64,000 nucleotides of DNA from Lota lota (GCA_026745465.1 JACYXH010000242.1:724501-788500); one strand, 5' to 3'. Shown: positions 1 to 50,160, numbered from the stretch's first letter. The notes: generated by a model not told the origin, from the letters alone. A program made the numbers and translations.

Positions 1-30050
<30,050 letters not shown>

Positions 30051-32232
30051 ACCCTGTATACAAACACAGCAGAGAGAGAGACTAAGAGATGTAGTAGTGA
30101 GAGAGAGAGAATGGTAGAGAATGGGAGAGAGAGAGGAAGTCAGAGATCTGTCCAACCACCATAAGATGGGGGTGGGGGGGGGGGGGGGGGGGGGGGGGGG
30201 GGAGATGAGAGGTTAAAGGTAGAATTCGATGACAGAAGGTCATCCACCGGGACAATGACCTCCCGAATGAGGGGTAGGGATGCAATATCTTTAAAAAATG
30301 TCGGGGTTGATTGGTTTGTTTGTTTTACAAATCCCGGGACTTTAAGAAGGAGGATTCCGACACGAGTTATTCAGAATGGAGTGAGAAGCGAGAGACTACA
30401 CACGTGTACATACTAACCGGCTCATCCTTCTTTGTATTGTGCTTGAGAGTTTTCAAGAGTCCTTTGAATACTGTACATGAACAATAATTATAACTATTGG
30501 GTGGCGTACTAGCACAGATTTATTGCCAATCTTGATTTATTTTAGTTTTCTTTTCCTTTTTTACAAGAAAATCTATAAAATTGATCAAAAACCATGCCAA
30601 ACCCCCCTTTTTTAATGAGGCTGTGGTAAACACAGTCTTAAAACCCTGCATCACCCATATCCATGGAGGGCTACCCTAGTCCTCAGCCACCTAGACGGGG
30701 ATATGGAGTTGAACCACGGATGCCAAAAGCCACTCTGTAAATATGTCATAAAATTTTGCTTTCTTTTCCTTTTCTTTCTAAAAGTTATATTCAGAGATCT
30801 AGGTCTAATACATTTACGCAATTGAGAAATGTCCATACCTATAGATATATATATATATATATATACATATATACATAGGCCTACATATAAATGACATGAC
30901 ATTATATTTTATTCCTCGATCATCGCATTATATTCATGAAAGCGAAGAGAAGAGTTTAACGAGAGTTTAGAATGGATGTGGTTCGATTGTAGGCATAGTG
31001 TTCTTGGCTGGGGGGGGGGGGGGGGGGGGTTCGACAAAGAAGGCCTCAAGGTGTCATTCAATATTATCCAATCATTGTGTGAGTTTCTGTTGAGCAGGGG
31101 GCAGCTTTCTTTCCTTGGACCATGTGAAGGTATTTTCTCTAATTAAACCTTTGCGAAAGACTTGAGTCTTACACCTCATTCACAAACCATCATGGCTCGA
31201 ATTGAGGTTGGCAACAGTGGGAAGGCCTGTGTGGTTATAGGCCGCCGATAGGGGGAGTAGTGTTATCATAATACGTTTTTGCATTTTGGGATTGTCGAGG
31301 GGATAAGTGCTATACCAGGGTCTTTCCCGGCTAGCTTACAACACTTGTCGCGCGGGATCACCCCCCTTACAAAGCCTTTTTCCAGACCCCGTAAACGTCG
31401 CCTGGTGTTTTTCTTGAACCCAGTCAAACATGAGTTAGAGCTCCTACTATAACACTGAGTCTGATGTTAAATGGCTGATTAATCCATTGTGCCTTCGAGG
31501 TGTTTAGCCATTTAGCCTTCCCGTGAATTCCGCATATACACGCCAACTCTACTCTAAACGCTGTGGTCACGTGAGAAGAATTAATACTTAATTTCTTGTG
31601 TTTTTTACTGTGGCATGATTTGAAGGCCTTGGGTGACATTGTCAACTGAAAATTTGCATTGATAAACGACTGATCCTCCACACCCACGTCAAAGACACAT
31701 ATCATACAAGGGCCAATTGCTCTTTGTTGCACGTTAACTTCAATGCTCCATGCAGAAGAACAGCACCACTGTTGTCCAACAAACTACTTAAAATTCATCA
31801 TTCTTCTTCAAATATTTTGTAATTGTATTTCTTTATTGTTGTTGTTTTAGGCCTATGCTATTGTTGTTCCCAGCTTTTACGATGTATAAGCCAAACGGTC
31901 CAACAGCCATTGTTTTGGTGTCCTGTATATTTGAGTTGTGATATATCTCAATACATGATGGTTTCTTATGTCAGTGTTCCTTGTCCTTTCGAGTGCTAGT
32001 TACATTTAGCTTGAACCCGAGTTAGCGGTGTTAGCGGTCTCGCTATCTGTAGATGGCCACATTTTGTCAGGGCCTCAAAGAAGGTGCTAGATCAGTCTAA
32101 AAAAGCGTCAATCAATTCCAGGACTATACTCTAAGAAGAGAGTGTTACACAAGTGACTTTAAATCTAGAGGTGTTGTGTTTAACTCGCCCGACTCGTCAC
32201 AGAAATCAGTACACCGACCACCCTCCCCCAAT

Positions 32233-32271
<39 letters not shown>

Positions 32272-32380
32272 ACACATCCGCATACAGATGATATGTATTA
32301 GGTCAGAATGATGATCAGAACAAAATCATATCTAATGCTCTGAGTTATATTAAGTTAAATAAACAGTCTTTTGGTCCTAT
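30051..32380 (+). other. cntnap2: probable cntnap2 3' UTR
   Basis: Downstream of the stop the sequence has no gene I recognise. It contains a GA-rich stretch, two long G homopolymers (30174-30202, 31010-31029), a TA tract (30845-30864) and a CA tract (32238-32266). A canonical AATAAA at 32358-32363 is the best candidate for the cleavage signal, but earlier sites are possible. The extent is inference. Confidence 0.45.
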
Positions 32381-33905
32381 GTCCTGAGTCTTCCTCTGTT
32401 CACCACTGCCTTCATCACATCTTCTGTAGGCCTACATTATTACACCTGAATCAAGCCCACAGAAATGTTTTGATGTAATACCATTCAAAGTAGACATAAG
32501 CCAACAACAACCTTACAAATAATATAAGTGGCTTACTAAATGGTCTAGGGACAGCCAAAAAGAGAACAAATGTTTGAAGCAGAAGCCATTCTAGATACTG
32601 GTGGGACCTTGGGCAGAAGATGGACTCCTTCTTACTGGCTTCCACGGCCATTTCTTAAAGCGAGGCGTCCCCAGTGGAACCCAATTTGACCAGGACAGTT
32701 GGCAGTTGGCTGACTTTGCCTGTCAGAAAAATGGCCTCAGTTTGCAAAGCATCTTTGGCTCAGGCTCTCGTTCTGGATTAGCTCGGTGCTGCTCCTTGGG
32801 TACCAGGGCTGGCCGTCTCATTCCCGGATCCCAGTCTTCACGCAGTCAGTCTCTAGCGACAACATTTGCAAACTGGTTTACTGCTACTTCCTGTGCGTTA
32901 TTATCCTCATGTTTACCGCTACGATTACGGACAGAGCAGGAGGTTGTTTATTCTATCAGACTGAGCAGTGAGCGATACTGATTATATGTTACATAGGCCA
33001 GTAGGGACTATCAGATTGAGGTTAAATTGCATTAAAAGAGGCGTTTAAGTGTTAGTAAGCGAAACTATGAGTTAAAGTAGGCAGGAGATATGGGAGCTGC
33101 TTTGGATTCAAATGGCTAAATACCAGGCTAACGACACAGGACAATGATTTTGTGCTAGCTCCATCTAGATTGTTAGATGTTGTGTATTAAGGTAGCCAAC
33201 TTTTTTTGGATGATACTGTTGTAAAGGTAGTCATAAAAAGTAGCCAATGTTGTCCTTTGTTTTGCCAATTGGGACAATAATGTATACAAATCTGACCATA
33301 ACAATGGTGAGATTAAAAACCTAAGATTGCAGGTCAAGTTGTTGAAGTGGCATAGCAACACAGAGCCTGTTGACTGTTTTGTTTATCCGAATTAAGACAA
33401 ATGTTACAACAACCAAAACATACTGCCATAATCCCCAGTTCCTTGGCCCCATGCATTAAAGGTAAACATGAATTAAATAAATAGCTTTTCAACACTTTCT
33501 AACTAAAGCCCAATATCATATTAAAAACGGGCCATATACTTAAGTGATGATATATTAAGAAATGTTAACTATATTTACATTAACAAATGATATAATTATT
33601 GTATTTGTTGAATATACGATGCAACCTAGTGGTTTTGGTGTGAATTGTAATTTTAGTAAATAGTCTGTGGTTTCTTGACTAAATATAGACCTTTAATACA
33701 ACTGTACAGACAAGACAAGACCTACTCTGCCAGTCATCTTCTTCTGGATCATCAATGTATTACATTGCTTTCATATTCCCCTTTAAAAAAATGCTGTTTA
33801 TTTTAGGGTAACCCATTTTAACATTGCAATCTACCAGCAGTTTTTCCACTTTTTATACGGTCTAAAATTAATAATCTTACTTTTGTGTTTTCATAACAAT
33901 ACAGA
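32381..33905. other. intergenic, convergent gene ends
   Basis: This lies between the probable cntnap2 3' end and the ptgdsb-like poly(A) site. An open frame of 126 codons (32601-32981, plus) has no family resemblance I can see and no flanking splice evidence. I see nothing else definite. Confidence 0.4.
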
Positions 33906-33929
33906 CACAACTCTTTGTAATTAAAACTT

Positions 33930-33939
33930 TTTATTTATT
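33930..33939 (-). promoter_or_regulatory. ptgdsb: poly(A) signal of ptgdsb-like gene
   Basis: Two overlapping AATAAA hexamers on the minus strand, about 350 nt past the stop codon. Confidence 0.6.
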
Positions 33940-34288
33940 TAACCAAAAGCACAATCAAGTGAACAGTAAAAAGATATTCCGATACAAATGGTTCCTGTGT
34001 ATGTGAGTGTGCGTGTGCGAGGGATTGTGTTCTTTGTGAGAGTCCCAGCCCCAGGTTAAGAATCATACATCTTCGTAAATCCCCTTATCGTACCCTTTGT
34101 CTGTCTACCATCATGCTACAGTATGAGATGCCAAGAGACAAAGGCTTTGAATGAGTGATTGGTCATTGATATGCTTATGAGGGACCCTAGCAGTCTCCTA
34201 TATGGCTCCAAGGACAGAGCGCTCTGAGCTGAAAGGGTTTCGGACTACAGCAGGAGCAGTAGAAGTGGGTCGGTTTTCGGACATTCCT

Positions 34289-35993
<1,705 letters not shown>

Positions 35994-36084
35994 GGTCTTT
36001 ACTGATGAGGGGGTCCTTCACCGTGTGGCTGGGCTTTAGAAAGGAAAAGGACGAGGTGAAGGAGCTCGGAGCACTGGAGCTCTG

Positions 36085-36090
36085 TATATA
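36085..36090 (-). promoter_or_regulatory. ptgdsb: TATA box of ptgdsb-like gene
   Basis: On the minus strand the sequence reads CCTATATACAG about 95 bp upstream of the ATG, a good distance for a TATA box with a roughly 60-nt 5' UTR. A 66-bp CA tract (36214-36279) lies just upstream. Confidence 0.65.
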
Positions 36091-36212
36091 GGCTCCTACT
36101 TCACTCCCCTCCCCCTCTTCTTCCTCCTCCTACCTTCTCCCCAGAAACCTCCCGTGGAGCAGAAGGGAGGTGCCAATGTGTCCACTCCCAGAAGGGGTGG
36201 ACACGCACGCAT

Positions 36213-36282
<70 letters not shown>

Positions 36283-37111
36283 ACTGTGCTCAGTGAACAG
36301 AGCTAACCCTGTTTTGTTATAAGAGGTCTTTGGTACTTACCAATAGGAATGCTAATGTCAGCCGTTGCAGAAGTAGACATGCAAATGAGTTGGCCCAAAA
36401 GAACAATAGTGGGTGATATGCAGAACTGATCATTTAGGTGTGTGTGTATTTCCCATCCTGCATGCTGGGGAAACCCAGATTTTCATTTTCGATTTTCTTC
36501 ATTTATTATTTTATACCTGTCTTCTATTGCTTTCTTTGTTTCTATTTAAATTCCCTTAGAATGGCAACATTTTAATTTTGTAATCAAGAGTAGTTGCATT
36601 GGATCTGCATTGTGGAAATTTTACTTTGAAGGCCCTTTTGAGTCCAAACAAATGACCAACTCATGGTATCTGTTTCAACTTCAGAGTCGCTACAAAATAT
36701 ATGTTTTGCAACACTTTGCAAGACCAGACAAGCTCTGACATGCAAATGGTCGGTTATATCACACACACACTGGGGTGCTAAAAAGGGTTCGGTGGGGGTT
36801 GGGTAATCCCAGTCGTTTTGTAACCAAACTCTGTAACCCCCCCCCCCCCCCTCCCCTTTTTCTTCAACATCTGGTCTTCATTTGTTGTATCTGAAAGTTT
36901 AATGCAATATAATTCTTTGCAAAGGATGTTGAAATATGTCATCCCACATTTGATCTTGCTCTACTGGTGTGGTTTATGTAAGTCTGCTTTATATTATCTT
37001 ATATCCCATCATTGTAAAGTAAAAAAGAGTCCAATCTTGTCAGTGGTAGAGTACCACAACACCTCTACCTGTACTCCTAAAATATGCTTCTTAAAAGAAA
37101 TATAAGTTGTG
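36091..37111. other. intergenic spacer between the two lipocalins
   Basis: Contains the CA tract 36214-36279 and a 13-C run (about 36838-36850). No gene recognised. Confidence 0.5.
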
Positions 37112-37117
37112 TTTATT
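37112..37117 (-). promoter_or_regulatory. c8g: poly(A) signal of c8g
   Basis: AATAAA on the minus strand about 65 nt after the TGA, giving a very short 3' UTR. Confidence 0.65.
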
Positions 37118-37180
37118 CAGCAGATTATTATTTAATGTAATCCATGAAGTGAGGTGAGTAGAATCTTTGAGTGCAAGGCC

Positions 37181-40095
<2,915 letters not shown>

Positions 40096-40156
40096 GGTTG
40101 AAGGGATCAAGGGCCAGCTTCTAAGAACATCAAAATCGTCCTCCTCCTAAGTGTTT

Positions 40157-40164
40157 TATTTATA
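40157..40164 (-). promoter_or_regulatory. c8g: TATA box of c8g
   Basis: The minus strand reads GGTTATAAATAAAAC, with the TATAAATA core about 65 bp above the start codon. This implies a short 5' UTR, typical of a liver-secreted protein gene. Confidence 0.65.
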
Positions 40165-40519
40165 ACCAACAAGCCTCAAACCTTTTTTTATTTTTTTATC
40201 GGAGGATGAGATCCTTAGTTTTTGGTTTCTGCTATGCTCTGCCTGACATGCAAACAGACACACAGAGGAAGCTGGGTGATAAACCATGAGGAGTTACACA
40301 TTAACTCAATGGCAGTAGAAGTTCTGTAGTGTTTACATTTCATTTACAGGATTCTCATGTTGAAATAGGTTGAAACCTGTGATTTGTACAACTTGAATAT
40401 TCTAGGACTTGTCAGGGTGAAAACCTCTTTGTCATTTTAAGTTTTGCTTGCAAACCGTTTGACTTGTTATAACAAAAAATCTAAAAAACTACAAAAGTGA
40501 CGATTATTTATATATATGT

Positions 40520-40525
40520 TTTATT
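40520..40525 (-). promoter_or_regulatory. msrb2: poly(A) signal of msrb2
   Basis: AATAAA on the minus strand about 240 nt past the stop, between msrb2 and the c8g promoter. Confidence 0.55.
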
Positions 40526-40761
40526 AAACCAATGCTTTCAACAGAGCATATTGCACAACACATGTGCCAGTACATTGTTTAACAAGCAAAATCCACCATT
40601 ATCCACTATCCACAAAAAAAGGTCTAATCATTTGTAAGAATGACTAATACATACATTTAAAATTAACCTCAGTGTCAATGTTACAATGAATGTATTGTGT
40701 TAAAAAGGACAATGTCCGTGGGTATTTTTATCTTCCAGCCGAAGACAGGTTCCAGAAGGTT

Positions 40762-42676
<1,915 letters not shown>

Positions 42677-42739
42677 GTTTTCCTCCTGTGCTGGGTGTCT
42701 CGCCGTTCTGAAGTCAAGTGCAGTGCAGAGCTCAATCAA

Positions 42740-43116
42740 CGTCGCTACTCGTGCAATACGATCGCTGGCTTATGCACGGCCATGCGAGCTTAACATGGCC
42801 GTTCAACAGCTGTTTTGCGCAGACGTCTGAACTGGGACCCCCACTCGTGTTGGTCGGTCGTAAAACACGCTTATCGATATTATGTAGGCAAGAGTTTAAC
42901 CAAAGGGTTCATTTATTGCAGCACTATAAATTAACTTTATAGTGTTCGTTTATTTACTGCAGCACGTTCACTGCTCATCATAGGTAACTTTTGTAGGGAA
43001 GTGTTTTCGTTTTGAACTCTTATCTCGTTTGTCATCCAAACAAGACCTTGGACACACTTTATGGGAAACCAAAGAAATAGGCCTATAGAAAGTAAAAAAA
43101 GAGACCGCTCGGATGC
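42740..43116. other. msrb2 upstream region / armc3 downstream spacer
   Basis: A 380-bp spacer that should hold the msrb2 promoter. I see no TATA box; it is moderately CpG-containing near 42740-42870. Nothing else recognised. Confidence 0.45.
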
Positions 43117-43122
43117 TTTATT
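43117..43122 (-). promoter_or_regulatory. armc3: poly(A) signal of armc3
   Basis: AATAAA on the minus strand about 100 nt past the TAG stop (43220-43222). Confidence 0.6.
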
Positions 43123-43219
43123 ATGATTTGGCAAAACAAGCAACACAGAATACAATTCAATAACTTGTAGGAAAGTAGGCTATATATTGAGATCCACCTG
43201 TCTGTATTGTATCATCGGT

Positions 43220-45691
43220 CTATATACTCTGGTACTGTATGGCGGCCGGAGTATTGGCTCTCAGTAGGGAGCCGGGCTGGTGCATGAGGTCCACAACGTA
43301 GAGGCTGCAGGGTTGGGGTCGTGGTGGGCCCCCAGGCTGGGTCTCCCCGGGTAGCAGGACCTCGTTCCAAGCCCGGTTATACTCGCCTCTAACCAAGGTG
43401 CAGCTCACCCCGACACGGTCAGCCAAACACTGCAAGGGGTCATGGGGGGGAAAGCATTGATGGCCATTGAGTGTCACATGAAGCAGAGTATTGATGCAGG
43501 GGAAAGAAAGTCAGGGCACAATGTATTCGGAAGACATATTCATAGGGAGGGAGATGAGTGATAGTTGAGATCCTCATACAACGTAATAAGCATGCAAAGT
43601 CAAAAGATGATTAACTATGCATCAGTTGGCAGATCTCTGACAAAGGGGAAATAAGGAAAACGGAGACCATGATCCTGGATTGCTAGAGATCCAGGGCCAA
43701 TGTAGGCCTATACCTTAAAAAGCAAGGCCCTGTGGCAGTAGATCCCCTTGCAGACACTACCGATGGGGATGACGTTAGAGCGCCTCCTGAATTTGAGTTC
43801 ACTATGGTGGAGCTCCCAGTGGAACTCATGCAGTCTGTCCATCTCCACCACTCCACCCAATGCCTCGCTCACCAGCCTGGAAAATAATCCATCAGAAAAA
43901 CATGGAGGAGACAGGAGTGACAAGTGGTGTTCAGTATCTTGTGGTGTTGGCAATATATAATGTTGTTAATATAACGGCCAGTAGGTGGCAGTAATGAGAA
44001 GGCTATTACAGGGCTATGATGATGTGTTCTCAGCTGTTGGAAGAACAGTTATTACCAATGTGTATATAATGCATCCGTGTGTTACAAATGCACTGAGTTA
44101 ACAAATTTACAGTTACGTTACATGTTACTCTCCTTTATTATCTTTATTCATTACTACCTCCATTTGCTCATTTCCAAACATTAGCTCATTTCCAAACATT
44201 AGCTATCTCTTATCAATAAACTATTCTGCACGCTATATGGCAGTTGTAATCATTTTAGATTGTGCGACTTGGTCACCTGGCGAGGGTGACATATTGTTCC
44301 CTCAGATCATGCAGCGTGAGGACAGATTTAGTGGCCTCCATCACAAGGTTCTGGAATGCACTGTCGCACGGCGGCGCCCACGGCTTCTCCACAGCAGACT
44401 CGGTTTGGTCGTTGCTCTCATCCCCATCTCTTTGTTGTTTGTCTTCTTCCTTCAGACCTCTGCTCTTTCCTCTACAGTACCAATTGAATATTAAAGCAGC
44501 ACATAAGATGGACCAGGCTTGGGATATCAATGGAAAGTTAAAGCACCAATAATTGACGTCTTACCACTAGAGGGCAGGAAGTATTCACAAAATAATTATC
44601 TGAGCTCATCTACTCCTCACTTCTTCTCTGCATGTTACTTACCGAATAAAACAAAATGCTTCACCTTGAACTTAATGATGTTATTACATGTTATTGCAAG
44701 CTAAAGGTAGAGTACAATGATGAATCTAAATCGGGCAGATGGCTCACGGTTATGATGACATTATATATTTTTTGATATTACTGGGACATATACAATAGAA
44801 ATGTGAGTAGAACAAATTAAAAAGTGAGTCGATATTAAAATAATATTAAAAGATAATCTGAGAATTGCCCCAAATTACTCCTCGACTACCTATGATATAA
44901 TTTATTTAAATCGATTTTGACATTCAAGCCTCTTTTTCTCCTATTACATTTATTATTTTTGATGGGATACTAGTATGAGACACCACTGAAAGGCCTGGGG
45001 ACCTGATCCAAAATGGCCTCCCTAGGGCAGAGTTTGGAGCCCTACTTTGAGGTCCTACTGCCGGCCTTGCTGCACACGGAGCTGCTGCGTGCGTCCGTGG
45101 GGCTGTCCAGGCTCTCGTCTGACCGCTGGGCCTGCAATCTGTTGGAACAGAGAGATCAGCGCTCCTCCATCTTCCCTTTCACTCTGTTTCTCCTTTATGG
45201 TGGGTCTTATTCATTCATGTTTGGAAGATTTGGAAGGTTTTAATTTTATTTATTTATTATTATATTTTACATTTATTCTCTATGTATATAATAACAGTTT
45301 AAAGAGAGGAATAGCATTATTCAAATGGTCTGAATTCCATTTTATATTGAATATTATGCAACCTGAATCAACCATCACCAAACAAATCAAATTCTACATG
45401 TATGTTATAATTGCTACCTTTTGGAAAGTGTAAAAGTAAAAGTAAAAGTCTGTCACATTGACCACTGACAAGTCAGTCACATTGAATAGTTCAGTATGAG
45501 TCCTTTGTGTTGTTACTGTTACTGGCAGTGACATAGTTGAAGCCACAATAGGTGTGTCTCTGTTGTACTGGCTAAGCACTCTATGACAGAGCAGATTGGC
45601 AGGCAATTAAATACACACACAGAGGGCCCCTTTATGTGTTTTATTCTCAATGACAATGTAATTAATGGAAGAACTAAAAGGCTGTGTGTGT

Positions 45692-45734
<43 letters not shown>

Positions 45735-48700
45735 ACATTGAGGTTGCCACACTCTTCAAGGAGCTGAATTGTTTAGCATTCGAGTCCTGCTGACTCCCAT
45801 GCGGCTTGCAGAGGAAGGGTAGAGCGGGCCCGAGATTGGTGGAAAGAGGGTGTGTGTGAGGGAAGTCTACAGCGCTTTGTAAGAGATACATCAACCAACT
45901 TCACTAATAGCACCCACAGAGGATGGTTGAGCAAACAGCGAAATGCTTTGAAGAAAAATACTTCCCAAACCACTATCATTCATTGACTAGCAGTTAAAGC
46001 ATCACTTTGCTTAAATTGACCATTTTATACAAGGCCATGTTCTCATCTCATACATTATTCAATAGTATTTGAACATTGCTGTCTTACTTTTATTTGATGT
46101 AAAAAAAATTACGAGCGCTAAACAGGGCAACTAAATTGGTTGGTCCCAAGTCTGTAAAGTATGAGAATGAGAAATATATCTTTATGAAGATAAATAAGGG
46201 TTTAAAACAAATTAAGCCTACCTTGTGTGTGGCTCCCTCCAAAATCTTAAGTGTTACAGCTTCCAGAAGTGCATATTGTTTGAAAAGTATGTCTTCTATT
46301 ATATATTTTATATCGGTGTTATATCTTAGGACCAAACAAATATTGAATTGAAACACAAATACTTGAAGTTAACCTTTGTATCACTACAGCGTAGTGTGAA
46401 CTAATATCTAGCAGCATGTATGTATGTATGTCTGTCTGTCTGTCTCTCTCTCTCTATATATATATATATCTCTCTCTCATCTATCTATGAATGATTGGGG
46501 TCGTACTCAGCTGCTGCGTTGGCGACAAGGACAGGCCGTTTCTGGTTGACTGGCTGCTTGGACAACTCCTCAAGAGTCATGACCGTATCACCTGGACGAA
46601 CCTAGAGAGAGAATAACAAGAGAATATTGGCAGGGTTTGGAAAAAGATTGTTATTACTGGGGACAAATGTTGTAAGGAGGAGTGTTGTACTAATGCGCCG
46701 CAAATCTCAAAGTATGCTAGCTTGTGTTGCTTGGCAACCATTTTGCCCTCTTGAGGAACCATATTGCTTGGCAAAAAACTTTTGATAAATGATCGCATTT
46801 TATGTTGCTGTATATTTTGTGAAATCTTCCTAGGATGTGTATAGTAACTGTTTTATAAAAGCAATAAGCCACTTGAGGTCATCATTTACCGGAATTTAAG
46901 AACAGCTAGAAGGGCTTTAGAACCCCTTCTAGCTGTTCTGCAATGTTTTTTGTCAGATGATGTAAAGAAAAAAAGGGCTTGTTGCAAACTAGGGAAACTG
47001 GGGAGCTAACCACTTGTTTTTCTAATCAACAAAAAATACCATATTCAATTCTAAACTGTATTAATCTGTAATACAATGAGATTGAAACTGCAGGGCGCCT
47101 TCTTCTTGCTCGTTCTTAATGTTATGTAATAAATGTTTTCATTTGTCACTTTCCAGCAAAGTGTCATTCACACGCACCGGGCCGGCGTCAAAGAAGCCAT
47201 CTGTGGTGATGTCTGTGAAGGCCAGTCGTCCCTTCAAACTGTATTTAACTGACAGGTTGGCGGCCAGGAGCTTGAGCATCGCAACCTCGCTGAATTGATT
47301 CCTGCGGTTCACGGATTCATTGATCTCCTGGAGCGATTCCAACGCCCTGAGGAACGCAATGAAACACACGATTTCTCAGCTGTTCTCGATTGTGTCCACA
47401 CTTGCAGTGTTTGGGTGAGAACAAAGAATCGATAATTCTTGTGCCATCTGCTGGCCGTTTAGAGCCAACTGCATTATAAGTCTGAAAATATCAGGTATAA
47501 TGGAAGATGCCATTTCCGTGTCTCTCAATGGCATAACCAAAGCGTTGCGTAGCCAAATGATTGCAGACACAATGTACTTTCACGTCAACATGGTTTCTAC
47601 AATGTGAAGCAAAACAAGGCTTTCTTGAAGCCTAGACTTTATTACAGCGCTGTAGCAGGGACCCCCAGTATGAGGTCGTGGGTGAAGCCGTTGACGGCAC
47701 TCCTTTCATGGGCACTGATTCCACAAAGAGTTGGTGTTACCATTCCGTTCTTATTTTCAATTTCTGGCATAAGCAGCCTGTATTCATCTTTTTTAAACTT
47801 AAATTGTTGTTAATTTATTTGTCTTAATGATGCAACATCAATGTCTGCAGAACTCCCCAAAAAAATCCAAATTATTGATAAATGAAAAGTATAAGCTACC
47901 GTTGATGAAGTTGCACGGGCTCGAGTTGTCAAACTGAACGACATTTGTGAGCTTTTGGAAATAAGGATGTGATTGAAGAGGGAATTATATCTTCTGTCGC
48001 AGCAGCGGGTCTTTTAATGTCTTTCTAATCAACATTTTAACTTATTATATTTTCCATAAAAATGTCCCCATAAGCTCTCGCTGGCTTGCTTGACAGAGAA
48101 CATTAGTTCCAGATTAGAAACATTTGTACCTGTTAATTAGACATTCATATATCCCAACAGTTTAACATCAAATGTAACCTTTTTAGCTTTACATTAAATA
48201 CATTATTTATTTTATTTAGAACATGAAATTATAACAGAGCATTTATGTACTTACACAAGCATTTATTTATTTATTATTAGTTTGTTTAGCGATCTGATTG
48301 GCTGGGATTTTCGAGCGATCTGATTGGCTGGGGTTTTCGAGCGATCTGATTGGCTGGGGTTTTCAAGCGCTCGGACTGGCTAGAGTTTTCGAGCGATTGG
48401 ACTGACTGGGGTTTTCGAACAATCAGACTAGCAAGGGTTTTCGAGCGATCAGACTGACTGGGTTTTTCAAGCGACCAGACAGTATAAAATAATACATATT
48501 TATTTTATTTGTCTGAATTTGTCTTGTTTTATCAGATTTTCCAATTGTTTAAATTTGTAGTAATCAATTATGAACAATATGTACAATTGCTGGAAAAATG
48601 CTGCAAAATGTTGGGTCACTCTGCCCCAAACACACGTAATCTCACTCTTTGTATACCCCACTCAATGTCCTATATTATGCTCACTTCACAAAATGTCTTC

Positions 48701-50122
48701 ACAGCAATGACTTTATCACTTATCTAGAGCAAATTGTAGGGTATCTAGAGCAAATACCATATTAAAATAATTCCCATTCGTGTCAGTGAAGAAATGGGAA
48801 GCGGAAAAACAGAATAGAAATATCCTATTTTGTCTTGTGTTTTATAGGACATGAGAATGTGGCCTTACCCTAGTTGGCAGAGCTCCACTGAAGTAAGCTC
48901 ATCATTGGCACAGACGCTGATGGCCCAGCAAGCATTGCTACGAACGTCCTTATGATGTGAGCTAAGGAGGCGGACCAGTGGAGAGAGACCTCCTGCGTTT
49001 CGGAACTAGGTAGGGAAGCGACCAAACAGTCTTCAAGTATTAATATGCCTTACTCTCAGGTTGGCATCTTTCAAACGTATGATGGTAGAAACAGGTATTT
49101 CCAGTCTATTTAAAACCCCATTCATAAATCATTAAAGCTAGAGTAGGCAATTTATTTTGGAAGCATTTTTTGAAAATCTGGTATCTGTTGCTGTCTACCA
49201 AGGTTTTTAATAACCAAGCTCTGTTAACATACTTTGATTAATATATCCTTCATCCTTTCGCTCAGTATTGCATAATGTAATCGAATACAATTAATAAGTA
49301 TAAGGTCAAAACACACACACAAACACACACACACACACACCTCCTCCCTGGCGTGTGTGTCGCATGCAAGGGCTGCCAGGCATCGTGTGATCTGCAGTAG
49401 ACTGTCGGTGGTGGTGGCGGACTGCAGGGGCCCCACCAGAGCTGCCGCGGCCCCATGTGTCAGGATCCTGCATCGTAGGGGCTCCTGGTCAGCCATGTTG
49501 GCCAGGGTGGCCGCAGCATCGCTGACCAGGGCGGAGGAGCCGTCGCTGAGCATCTGCACCAAGACCTCATCCCCGGCCGCCTCGTACACGGCACTAGGGC
49601 ATGCCAGAGAGAAACTTAGTTGATAGTAGTTTAACTGGATAGATTGCTTGTACATTCTCTTTCTCTGATACTCTATTTTCTGGCTGCACAACATTTCCTG
49701 TACAAAAAAGTACTAATTTACATAAAAACATTCAATGGACATTCCATTAATGATCACTATGGAGGGTTTTCATTGTGGATTCGCAATTGAAAAGGCAATA
49801 TATTCTTATTCTCATAACTTCATATAATACAAAATTGACTAACTAGTGATGCATTGACTAAAGCAATTACATCTGACCTTCTCCAATGACTAACACTGCT
49901 GACTGCTCGCGTACAATGTTCACAGTACATGAACGAGAATGTGAGAGAGAGAGTTTGTGTGAGGGAGAGAAAGAGAGAGAGAGAGAGGTGGTGGTGGCTG
50001 AGGGACTCACGCAGCATTTAGTTGACTGTTGTGTGTGAGGCGTGACAGGGCCTGGACGGCAGCCTGACGCAACTCCTCACTACCATGGCTCAGCAACTGC
50101 ACCACCACACGCAGGGCGTCTG

Positions 50123-50160
<38 letters not shown>

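Noticed and set aside
32601..32981. 126-codon frame downstream of cntnap2
   Set aside because: No family resemblance, no signal or domain and no neighbouring exons. I cannot exclude a non-coding transcript but have no positive evidence.
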